From Ignavibacteria bacterium (GTDB lineage Bacteria; Bacteroidota; Ignavibacteria; Tepidaquicellales; OLB5): 15,198 bases of DNA. The notes beneath the pieces were generated by a model. The model did no database searches. It was given only the letters and a program-made list of their open reading frames with translations, and had not been told where the DNA came from. Positions 1 through 7,054 of this stretch are shown here, piece by piece (position 1 is the stretch's first letter; the number at the start of each line of letters is the position of its first letter). Where the stretch lies: NCBI GenBank assembly GCA_030835005.1, contig JAUQWT010000128.1, positions 1 through 15,198 of the forward strand, read 5' to 3'. The translations under genes and the position numbers were made by a program.

Positions 1-30
1 TATAAATATCCAGGGTTCAAACATCAAATT

Positions 31-489
31 TCACTTATCTTTGTCTTCTGTTTTTGTGTCATTGCAGATGTAGTCATTCACTTTCCACCATGGATCGATA
101 TAGTCACTTGATGCTTCAGAAATCCCTCTTGGCACCACATAATACTTGCTGTACTCTTCGGTGAATTTAAATACCAGCAGGTGTGACCAGGATTCACCGC
201 TGATTGTTGCAACGCAGATATCGGCTCCGGAATAGATTATCTCAAAACTCTGCGGGGAGTAATTATTAATGCTGTATTTCTTTACATCCAGTTTTTTCTT
301 ATCCAGCCATTCTTCAGAAATGTATTTGCGGAGTAATTTGGACTTGTCTGCTGCATCATTTACAAAAACGTTAAGTATCTCACTTGTAATCTGTTCCATC
401 TTCTTCGTATTCAGGTCATCAGCATTTGAAGATGCATTGAAAACAAAAAAGAACATCAAAACAGGGATTGTGTACTTAATGAATTTCAT
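31..489 (-). CDS. Small exported protein of unknown function
   Basis: I do not recognise the family of this 152-residue protein. The first 23 or so residues form a clear signal peptide: Lys at positions 2 and 5, then a hydrophobic core rich in Phe, Val, Leu and Met, ending in a small-residue NASSNA site before DDL. Export to the periplasm or surface is therefore likely. I see no lipobox Cys at the cleavage site. The mature part is small, mixed alpha/beta in character and rich in Asp, Lys and Tyr, with two Cys (in GADICVA and NDYICND) that could pair. It has no T9SS sorting domain. It is the last gene of a four-gene minus-strand run and starts 23 bases after the methyltransferase stop. An AGAAAGGG-like ribosome site lies just upstream on the minus strand. 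The gene is real with fair confidence; its role is unknown. Confidence 0.7.
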   Translation of the reverse strand: MKFIKYTIPVLMFFFVFNASSNADDLNTKKMEQITSEILNVFVNDAADKSKLLRKYISEEWLDKKKLDVKKYSINNYSPQSFEIIYSGADICVATISGESWSHLLVFKFTEEYSKYYVVPRGISEASSDYIDPWWKVNDYICNDTKTEDKDK

Positions 490-512
490 CTTAAGCCCTT
501 TCTATATTTTTT

Positions 513-1241
513 TTACTGGATTTTACCTGCAATTATATATTCCATCCGCCCCACCTGTTCCGCTTTAAGGAGGCGGAACTTATTTGTGAACAATAATGCG
601 CATACTTCATCAGAAGTAATTCTGAGTTTGGGATATGAACTTACTCTCATTTCCCAAAAGCCATTTATTTTCTCATGCAAAATGTCATATACTTCTGCGT
701 GGTCTTCGTGATATTCCAAAAAACATGTCAATATTCTGTCCTCACTGCTTTGTACGGGAATGAAACGAACTGCACCCTCCAGTTCCTTTGTCAGGTCTCT
801 GAACGAAAAGACAACTTTTCCTCCTTCATGCAGGATCTTATAACAGTGTTTAACAAGACTGCTCAGTTCGTTCTTATCAGCAAGGTGAGTTAAAGTATCG
901 CCCATGCAAACAATAAGTTCCGGCTTCAGATTTCCTGTAAGGTCAAAATCCATGATATCGCCTTCAATTACTTCTACTCTGCCTTTTGAGTTTTGTTTCA
1001 GTGCGTCCAGTAATTTAGTATTAAAATCAACAGCAGTAACATTAAAACCTAAGTTTGCCAGAGCGATCGATTGTATGCCATGACCTGAGCCAAGATCTAA
1101 TGCAGATTTATTGCCCGAAGGAGTAATCTCTTTTGCGGCGAAATATTCCTGAAATGTTTTCACATTGTCTTCGAAATCGCCCGTCATCCAAGGGTAAATG
1201 TTACCTAAATGACTATCGTAATGCTGTTTTGTTCTGCTCAT
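513..1241 (-). CDS. Class I SAM-dependent methyltransferase
   Basis: A 242-residue cytoplasmic protein with the Rossmann-type methyltransferase fold. Motif I is complete (ALDLGSGHG, residues 47-55). The acidic residue expected at the end of strand beta2 is in VTAVDFN (Asp72), motif III is GDIMDFD (94-100), and a motif IV-like VCMGDTLTHL follows at about 111-120. The C-terminal half is beta-rich (CFLEYHEDHAEVYDIL and following), as in small-molecule methyltransferases related to the glycine N-methyltransferase type, but I cannot name the substrate. There is no signal peptide or membrane segment. It lies 10 bases after the HEAT-cyclophilin stop and 23 bases before the small exported protein, so it is probably co-transcribed with envelope-related genes. 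Fold assignment is firm; specificity is open. Confidence 0.85.
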   Translation of the reverse strand: MSRTKQHYDSHLGNIYPWMTGDFEDNVKTFQEYFAAKEITPSGNKSALDLGSGHGIQSIALANLGFNVTAVDFNTKLLDALKQNSKGRVEVIEGDIMDFDLTGNLKPELIVCMGDTLTHLADKNELSSLVKHCYKILHEGGKVVFSFRDLTKELEGAVRFIPVQSSEDRILTCFLEYHEDHAEVYDILHEKINGFWEMRVSSYPKLRITSDEVCALLFTNKFRLLKAEQVGRMEYIIAGKIQ

Positions 1242-1251
1242 AATTTTGCCG

Positions 1252-3390
1252 TTATTTAGCCGAAGAAAAGGAAACCGACACTATTATATCGCTAACTTGA
1301 ATCCTGTCAACTACATCAAATCCCTCTATGACTTTGCCAAAAAGCGTATATTTTGAATCCAAATGCGGTTGTGGTGAATGTGTTATGAAAAACTGGCTGC
1401 CTTCAGTGTCTTTTCCGCTTGAAGCCATTCCAACTGTATAAGCATCAAATGTCAAAGGGGAGAATTCACTTCTGATCGAATGCAGTGGTCCTCCATATCC
1501 GGTTCCCGTCGGGTCACCGCCCTGAATAACAAAATTCGGTACGACCCTGTGAAAAATTGTATTGTTATAGTAGCCTGATTCTGAGAGTTTGACAAAATTT
1601 TGAACAGTAAACGGGGCAGTATCAGCAAATAACTCAATTATAATGTTTCCGCGGCTTGTCTTAATTGCTGCGAATTTCCTGTCACTAAGTTTTTCAATGA
1701 AAGCCCAGTCGAAATCAGTTTTGTACTTTTGAGCTGTAATTCCTTCGGAATAATCTTTACCGGTAATTGATTTCAATGCGTCCGCAGAAGCCTTGGCTAT
1801 ATCATAATCAATATGCTTCAAGTTCTTTTTCAGTAAATCAACTGCACCGGTGTATTTCATGGCATCCCATCCCTGTATATATATTAACATAACATCCTTA
1901 TCTTTAGGATGCACAAAACCATTATAATCAAACATCATTATCTGGCATGTCTCATCGCGGTATTGCATGTAAATCGAATCCTGGAGAGACTCAAGGCAAA
2001 TATCGGTTATTGCGGCATTTTTTGAAGCCGAGAACTCAGAAAGTATCAGGCGGATGATGTTCTTATTTTCTGAATCCAAATTATCATCAAGCGAAGTCAA
2101 TGCTTCTACGAAAGCTTTATAGACTTTTGCAAGATCAGGCGAGCCTATCATAGAGCCGTCTTTATTCGGATGGATTGCATTATAGCGCATAACATCTGCG
2201 CTGATGGAATCACGAAGCTCTTTATAAACCAAAGGATGCTCCATGAATCCGAATGAACTTACAATTGCAGACTTAACATCATAGCCGGCAGTTGAAGAAA
2301 ACAAAGCAAGAAGTTCATCTTTAATTTCATCTCTGAAAATCTTCGCATAAGTTTTAATTGCCTCGGTTTTTACCTGCGGTTCGACCGGTTTAGCTAAGTT
2401 TTCCGTAATGATAGGCTGAATATCCTGTTTGATCTTCATAATAAGCGGACTCTTAGTATCATTTTTAGCAAACAGTTTACCAAGCGACTGCAGTGCCGCT
2501 ATTGAAACATAAGCGCTGCCATCAAGCGCTGCTGAGCGAAGAAGTGCATCGGCAATTTTACCCGCCCAAGGAGAGTTCAGATCGATTACCTGATTTCCAA
2601 GAGCATTTGCAATGTTTACTCTTGCTTTCCAGTTAGCGTCATATTCAAGAAACTCGCACAGAAACTCAGCAAGAGATGGATCCTGCATTTTCCCAAGAGA
2701 TGTATAAGCCCACATCCGTGTATTTTCATCCGGAAACGCAGCAAGTCTAAGCAGATCATCTTTGTATGGTGCAAGTGAAGTCTTGTCGCCCGCTCTGAAG
2801 AATGCAAAAGATATATTGTTCAACACCACATGATCAGAAGTCTTCTTTAATATTTCACTCAACCAGCTAAGTGATCTTTCACTTTTGATCTTGCGCAAAC
2901 CAAACTGGCCTACTGCCATGGCGGCCGCGCTCCACAGCTCAGGTTTGCTTCCACAGAAGTCCAAAATCGCAGCTAATCCATTTTCATCTCCTATTTTGGC
3001 AATGCTCAAAACTATCCACTCCGATAATTCACTGTTGGTTTCTTCAGCTAACAAGCTTAGCAGTAAGTTTCTGCTTGCTGTGGAGTTTACAAGTCCCAAT
3101 GCAAAATAAGCAGCGGTTTTAACATCATTATCATTTGTATTCTGCAGAATGTTAACAATATACTGTATTGAGTTTGAGTCAGCGGTATTTGCGAGAGCCA
3201 CAAGCGCTCTTATCTGAGCGGACGTGTTACCGGAAACGTCCATCTCCTCAATATTCTTTGCGCTTCTTTTATCCTGAAGTTCGAGGATCTTGCGCTCAGT
3301 TTCCGAATAATTCTGCGCGAAAACTGAGTTTGCCGCAAAGAAAAGCACAATCAAGATCAGTGCGGGAAATTTACTTTTTCTTTTTAACAT
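1252..3390 (-). CDS. Secreted HEAT-repeat protein fused to a cyclophilin peptidyl-prolyl isomerase
   Basis: A 712-residue exported protein. Residues 1-25 are a signal peptide ending VFA/QNYS, with Gln at +1. Residues of about 30-560 are helical and Ala/Leu-rich with HEAT-like units (for example QIRALVALANTAD, VKTAAYFALGLV, WSAAAMAVGQFG, VSIAALQSLGKL), expected to form a curved scaffold. Residues of about 569-712 are a cyclophilin domain. The active-site Arg is in FHRVVPNF (Arg615), with Phe620 and Gln623 following, and the GSQFFIT strand supplies Gln666 and Phe668. The position of the human CypA Trp121 is Leu (PHLDSKYTLFG), as usual in bacterial forms. The active-site residues I checked are present, so isomerase activity in the periplasm is expected. 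The start overlaps the end of the upstream gene by 20 bases, implying coupled translation. The likely role is a periplasmic folding factor with a protein-docking scaffold; the client is unknown. Confidence 0.9.
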   Translation of the reverse strand: MLKRKSKFPALILIVLFFAANSVFAQNYSETERKILELQDKRSAKNIEEMDVSGNTSAQIRALVALANTADSNSIQYIVNILQNTNDNDVKTAAYFALGLVNSTASRNLLLSLLAEETNSELSEWIVLSIAKIGDENGLAAILDFCGSKPELWSAAAMAVGQFGLRKIKSERSLSWLSEILKKTSDHVVLNNISFAFFRAGDKTSLAPYKDDLLRLAAFPDENTRMWAYTSLGKMQDPSLAEFLCEFLEYDANWKARVNIANALGNQVIDLNSPWAGKIADALLRSAALDGSAYVSIAALQSLGKLFAKNDTKSPLIMKIKQDIQPIITENLAKPVEPQVKTEAIKTYAKIFRDEIKDELLALFSSTAGYDVKSAIVSSFGFMEHPLVYKELRDSISADVMRYNAIHPNKDGSMIGSPDLAKVYKAFVEALTSLDDNLDSENKNIIRLILSEFSASKNAAITDICLESLQDSIYMQYRDETCQIMMFDYNGFVHPKDKDVMLIYIQGWDAMKYTGAVDLLKKNLKHIDYDIAKASADALKSITGKDYSEGITAQKYKTDFDWAFIEKLSDRKFAAIKTSRGNIIIELFADTAPFTVQNFVKLSESGYYNNTIFHRVVPNFVIQGGDPTGTGYGGPLHSIRSEFSPLTFDAYTVGMASSGKDTEGSQFFITHSPQPHLDSKYTLFGKVIEGFDVVDRIQVSDIIVSVSFSSAK

Positions 3391-4708
3391 CCGTTTTTTT
3401 CTTTGGTTCGGTTTTCTTCTTATCAGTTTTCTTTTTATCGGGTTGTTTTGTGTTCTGTTTTTTCTTTAGATCCTGCTGCTTTTTCAAATCAATCTGTTTT
3501 TTCTTCTCGTCCTGTTCAGCCTTAAGTTTTTCGTTCTTCTCCTGTTCTTTCTTTTCGAATTCTGCTTTCCTGTTGTAATACTCAGTGTAATTGTAAAACT
3601 TATATCCAAGCTTTTTCAAAGTCATGATCTCATCATAGAACGAATTGAACTCAGAGGCATCAATATGAATTGTTGTTATCAAACTCTTTTGCTGCGATGA
3701 TTTAGTTTTTATATTAACTGCCACAAGCAAGAGCTTATCTTTTGCGATTTCTTCTGCCTTTGTTAAAACGGGCGTAAGGGAGTTTTCGGGTATAACTTTT
3801 ATGTTGAACTTTGCAAATTCTTCGGCTATTACATTCATTGTGGTTTGCGGAACTTCGCTTTCGGCTTTTGTGAGTATCACAGTCTGGATAGTGGGGAAGT
3901 CGCTTGAGAATGATTTTACCTTTTCACGTATTCCCTTTTCATCCAGATTTGTATTAAAATCAGTATCATAATTATCCCTGCCTCCAACGGTAAGGCTTAT
4001 TATAACGTCTTTTTTATTATGAAGAAGCTTATTCTGAATATCTATATCATCAAGGTTCTTTGGGAAGACAAAACTAAAATCGGATTTATTCATTATCAGC
4101 CTGTCAATCTCTTCTTCTTTATAATCGGTGATATTATTCAAAATTACACAAACGATCGCAGATTCACGGCTAATCTTTTCTGAATGCATTACTATTATCT
4201 TCCCCAGCGGAAGCACTTTTTTAACAGAATCGTTACTTTCAACTGTAATAGTGATATCTTTGGTCATAATATCCTCATTCACAGTTGATGTCAGTCCGTA
4301 AGATCTAATAAAACTGCTCAGATCGGCATTAACTTCAATAGAACTTAACTCTGTTGGAATCAGTACGGTCTTGCTGAACCACGCAGCATCTTTGTGCGGC
4401 GTGTTTTTGGATCCGCTTTTTTGCTGTTTGCTTTCCCAATTGTTTGTGATCCATTCTTTCCTGATCCCGAAACTATGAAGAACAGAGTCAATACCCGATT
4501 CGAACAATGGTTTGAGTGATTCAATATCAGCAGGCGATCTTACGGTGGTTTGTGTTTCACTTCGAGTGGTATCAACAAGGTGTGAACTTTCATTCTTAAG
4601 ATAGTACTTTGTGAAGACAAGAGCGGCTGCAATTACAGCAAGAGCAATGATTATTATCAGTTTATTCCGGAACGATTTAAAGATATTTGCTATTTTAAAC
4701 TTTGCCAA
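3371..4708 (-). CDS. Membrane-anchored, degenerate YibQ-like (divergent) polysaccharide deacetylase with Lys-rich tail
   Basis: This is a 445-residue protein. A short basic N-terminus is followed by one membrane helix (about 17-33), which should place the rest outside the membrane. Residues of about 108-175 resemble the N-terminal module that precedes divergent polysaccharide deacetylase domains (WFSKTVLIPTELSSIEVN). Residues of about 180-378 follow that domain's pattern: SAIVCVILNNITDYKEEEID, then FVFPKNL, KDVIISL and KLGYKFYNYTEYY. The metal-binding Asp-Asp of the family is Asn191-Asn192 here, and the usual His in the LHLPMEP motif appears to be Ser238, so catalysis is doubtful. Residues 380-445 are a charged tail with 28 Lys in 66 positions, probably coiled-coil then disordered. 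The start codon is TTG; an in-frame TAA lies two codons upstream and no nearby ATG is available. It is the first gene of the minus-strand operon. Family assignment is from pattern only. Confidence 0.6.
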   Translation of the reverse strand: MAKFKIANIFKSFRNKLIIIIALAVIAAALVFTKYYLKNESSHLVDTTRSETQTTVRSPADIESLKPLFESGIDSVLHSFGIRKEWITNNWESKQQKSGSKNTPHKDAAWFSKTVLIPTELSSIEVNADLSSFIRSYGLTSTVNEDIMTKDITITVESNDSVKKVLPLGKIIVMHSEKISRESAIVCVILNNITDYKEEEIDRLIMNKSDFSFVFPKNLDDIDIQNKLLHNKKDVIISLTVGGRDNYDTDFNTNLDEKGIREKVKSFSSDFPTIQTVILTKAESEVPQTTMNVIAEEFAKFNIKVIPENSLTPVLTKAEEIAKDKLLLVAVNIKTKSSQQKSLITTIHIDASEFNSFYDEIMTLKKLGYKFYNYTEYYNRKAEFEKKEQEKNEKLKAEQDEKKKQIDLKKQQDLKKKQNTKQPDKKKTDKKKTEPKKKTDVKKKK

Positions 4709-4832
4709 TAATTAACTGAAAATACTACGTTTTTAAAGTAAATAATGAATTTTATATGACTAAAAATATCCATATTTTACTTTTAATACCACATATTTAT
4801 AAATATACTATAATATAAGGAGAATTCTAATT
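4709..4832. promoter_or_regulatory. AT-rich divergent intergenic region
   Basis: This 124-base gap separates the minus-strand operon from the plus-strand BI-1 gene and must hold both promoters. It is very AT-rich. A perfect 14-base palindrome (ATATTTATAAATAT) lies at 4793-4806, close to the BI-1 gene; in such AT-rich DNA it may be chance or an operator. I found no convincing full promoter on either strand. A Shine-Dalgarno-like AAGGAG at 4817-4822 sits 10 bases before the BI-1 ATG. Confidence 0.5.
4817..4822 (+). promoter_or_regulatory. Ribosome binding site of the BI-1 family gene
   Basis: AAGGAG is followed by a 10-base spacer and the ATG at 4833. It is one of the few clear Shine-Dalgarno sequences in the window and supports this start. 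Confidence 0.6.
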
Positions 4833-5546
4833 ATGGAGCCGATTCCCGTAATGCAGGAGACATATACCTCTGCTGCTGATACTGCAAGAACTTTTATATT
4901 GAAAGTTTACATGTGGATGTCAGCCGGGTTGTTCATTACATCTGCAATTTCCGTTGCACCAATACTGGTGCTTGGCGAAAACGCATACTTTAACCTGATT
5001 TCCGAATACATTTATGTGATATACGGATTGATGATAGTTGAACTGCTTATAGTATTCGGGCTATCTGCAGCAATTGGCAAGATACCTGCAATTCTTGGTT
5101 ACGGACTTTTTTTATTTTATGCGACTCTTAACGGGATAACACTTTCACCAATATTTTTGATATATACCGGTGGCTCAATATTCTCTACGTTCCTGGTATG
5201 TTCTATTATGTTTGGCGGAACAAGTATTCTTGGATTCATTACAAAAATGGATCTTACAAAGTTTGGAAGCTATCTGATGATGGCTCTCATTGGATTGATA
5301 GTCTGTATGGTTGTTAATATTTTTCTCAACAGCAGCATGATGGACTGGATAATTTCGCTGGTTGGAATTGTTATTTTTGTGGGGCTGACAGCATATGATA
5401 CTCAGAAGATTAAGAACATGGCAGGATCAGTTGATTCTGCAAGCGAAGAAGGAAAGAAGGCATCTATAATGGGTGCTCTGACATTGTATCTGGATTTTAT
5501 AAACCTGTTTCTATTCCTGTTAAGGATCCTTGGCAGAAGAAATTAA
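4833..5546 (+). CDS. Bax inhibitor-1 / YccA family multi-pass membrane protein
   Basis: A 237-residue inner-membrane protein of the TMBIM/BI-1 family, whose bacterial member YetJ is a pH-sensitive calcium leak channel. Seven hydrophobic segments can be placed at about 22-46, 60-80, 84-101, 106-128, 146-165, 171-188 and 213-232. Family hallmarks are GLTAYDTQKIK (184-194) and LTLYLDFINLF (216-226). Asp189 and Asp221 match the two aspartates that form the di-aspartyl pH sensor in YetJ. The N-terminus contains the usual TFILKVYMWMSAGL stretch. It has its own Shine-Dalgarno sequence and follows the divergent AT-rich region. Only 24 bases without a hairpin separate it from the first PQQ-type dehydrogenase, so read-through into the secreted block is possible. 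The family is clear; the physiological role in this organism is not. Confidence 0.93.
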   Translation: MEPIPVMQETYTSAADTARTFILKVYMWMSAGLFITSAISVAPILVLGENAYFNLISEYIYVIYGLMIVELLIVFGLSAAIGKIPAILGYGLFLFYATLNGITLSPIFLIYTGGSIFSTFLVCSIMFGGTSILGFITKMDLTKFGSYLMMALIGLIVCMVVNIFLNSSMMDWIISLVGIVIFVGLTAYDTQKIKNMAGSVDSASEEGKKASIMGALTLYLDFINLFLFLLRILGRRN

Positions 5547-5570
5547 TACTATGCATAGCAATAATTTTAC

Positions 5571-7019
5571 ATGAAAAAAATATCAGTAATTGCAATGCTC
5601 TCGCTGTTTTATCTGCCCTTATTCGCACAGGTAGATCTTGTAAATGCTTTCCCTAACCGGACTTTTTCAATCCCTGTTTTCTTAACTCATGCAGGTGACG
5701 GTACAAACAGGTTATTTGTTGTTCAGCAGGCAGGAAGGATCATGGTATTCCCTAATGATTCCTCGGGATCTGACCAGGAAATTTTCCTTGATCTTTCAGA
5801 TAAGATCAGGTTTGGCAGTGAGCAGGGATTGCTTGGATTGGCTTTTCATCCTTCATACAGTACAAACCGTTTTTTTTATGTGAACTATACCCGCTCACTG
5901 GACGGGGCAACAATTGTTTCGAGATTCCAAACACAGGCTGGCAATCCTAATAAAGCTGATTCACTTAGCGAGCTTGTTTTGCTTACCATTGCGCAGCCGT
6001 ATGCAAACCACAACGGCGGCATGGTAATGTTTGGCCAGGATGGATATCTGTATATAGGCATGGGAGATGGCGGAAGCGGAGGAGATCCCGGCAACCGAGC
6101 TCAGGATCCGAACGAGCTGCTTGGAAAGATCTTGCGAATAGACGTTAATAATCCCTCCGGCGGGAACAATTACGGGATACCTTCAACAAATCCATACGCA
6201 GGAGGCGGCGGAAGGGGCGAGATTTATTGCATTGGGATGAGAAACCCGTGGAGATTTTCACAAGATCCTGCTACAGGTCTTATCTACGCCGGCGATGTTG
6301 GACAGGCGTGCTGGGAAGAGATAAGTTTAATTACACTTGGCGGCAATTGCGGCTGGAAAATAATGGAAGGAATGTATTGCTTTGTTAGTGTTTCGGGAAC
6401 GCAGTGTAATGACACTAACTGCAATACTGCGGGTTTGACCATGCCGATCAAACAATATTCAAGCCACACCGGCAGCGAGTGTTCAGTAACCGGCGGATAT
6501 GTTTACCGCGGTTCAAGAGTACCGTTGCTGACCGGCAAGTATATTTACGCTGATTTCTGCAGTGCAAAAATATGGAAGCTTCAGTACAGCGGGGGAGTGA
6601 TAAGTGATACGGCACAGATCGGCAATGCACCATCACCCGTTTATTCATTTGGTGTTGATCAGAGTAATGAACTGTATGTTCTCTGCGCTAACGGGAGAGT
6701 TTATAAGTTTTTGAGCACTGTTATTGGGATAGGTCCCAATGGTAATAATGTTCCGGAAGGATACTCACTTTCACAGAACTATCCCAATCCGTTTAACCCG
6801 GTTACAAATTTCGAATTTCGGATCGTGGATTTCGGATTTGTGAGTTTAACTATATATGATGCAACAGGAAGAGAGATTGCAGTTATTGTTAATGACGAAA
6901 TGATGCCGGGAACATATAATGCTCAGTGGAATGCATCAGAGTACCCAAGCGGAGTATATTTTTATAGACTCACTGCCGGAAGTGTTTCAATTGAAAAGAA
7001 AATGATATTAATTAAATAA
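5571..7019 (+). CDS. T9SS-exported PQQ-type sugar dehydrogenase (glucose/sorbosone dehydrogenase family)
   Basis: A 482-residue secreted beta-propeller. The signal peptide is about residues 1-19, cleaved LFA/Q with Gln at +1. Residues of about 25-385 match the soluble glucose dehydrogenase/YliI-like fold: GDGTNRLFVVQQAGRI, EQGLLGLAFHPSY, the putative catalytic His147 in ANHNGG, the glycine-rich YIGMGDGGSGGDPGNR (161-176), PQQ-contacting Arg224 in GMRNPWRF, and GDVGQ..WEEI (241-251). A Cys-rich stretch at 260-304 leads into SVTGGYVYRG and may hold disulfides. Residues of about 399-482 are a type A T9SS sorting domain (SQNYPNPFNP to the EKKM tail), expected to be removed during export or surface attachment. 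The expected reaction is oxidation of a sugar or other alcohol using PQQ. The substrate is unknown and I see no PQQ synthesis genes here. A diverged paralogue follows 35 bases downstream. Confidence 0.9.
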   Translation: MKKISVIAMLSLFYLPLFAQVDLVNAFPNRTFSIPVFLTHAGDGTNRLFVVQQAGRIMVFPNDSSGSDQEIFLDLSDKIRFGSEQGLLGLAFHPSYSTNRFFYVNYTRSLDGATIVSRFQTQAGNPNKADSLSELVLLTIAQPYANHNGGMVMFGQDGYLYIGMGDGGSGGDPGNRAQDPNELLGKILRIDVNNPSGGNNYGIPSTNPYAGGGGRGEIYCIGMRNPWRFSQDPATGLIYAGDVGQACWEEISLITLGGNCGWKIMEGMYCFVSVSGTQCNDTNCNTAGLTMPIKQYSSHTGSECSVTGGYVYRGSRVPLLTGKYIYADFCSAKIWKLQYSGGVISDTAQIGNAPSPVYSFGVDQSNELYVLCANGRVYKFLSTVIGIGPNGNNVPEGYSLSQNYPNPFNPVTNFEFRIVDFGFVSLTIYDATGREIAVIVNDEMMPGTYNAQWNASEYPSGVYFYRLTAGSVSIEKKMILIK

Positions 7020-7054
7020 TCTATAAATTAAACAGGAAAAGGCTCCAAAATTAA

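Noticed and set aside
269..568. Plus-strand open frame with hydrophobic stretches that could pass for a membrane protein
   Set aside because: It is antisense to the small exported protein and its signal peptide, and there is no ribosome site or family match.
3168..3578. Plus-strand open frame rich in Phe, Ser and Cys
   Set aside because: It is the complement of the A/G-rich tract encoding the Lys tail and of the HEAT-cyclophilin start; the composition is fully explained by that.
4793..4806. 14-base palindrome as a defined operator
   Set aside because: It is composed only of A and T in very AT-rich DNA, so chance is likely; I noted it only as part of the intergenic region.
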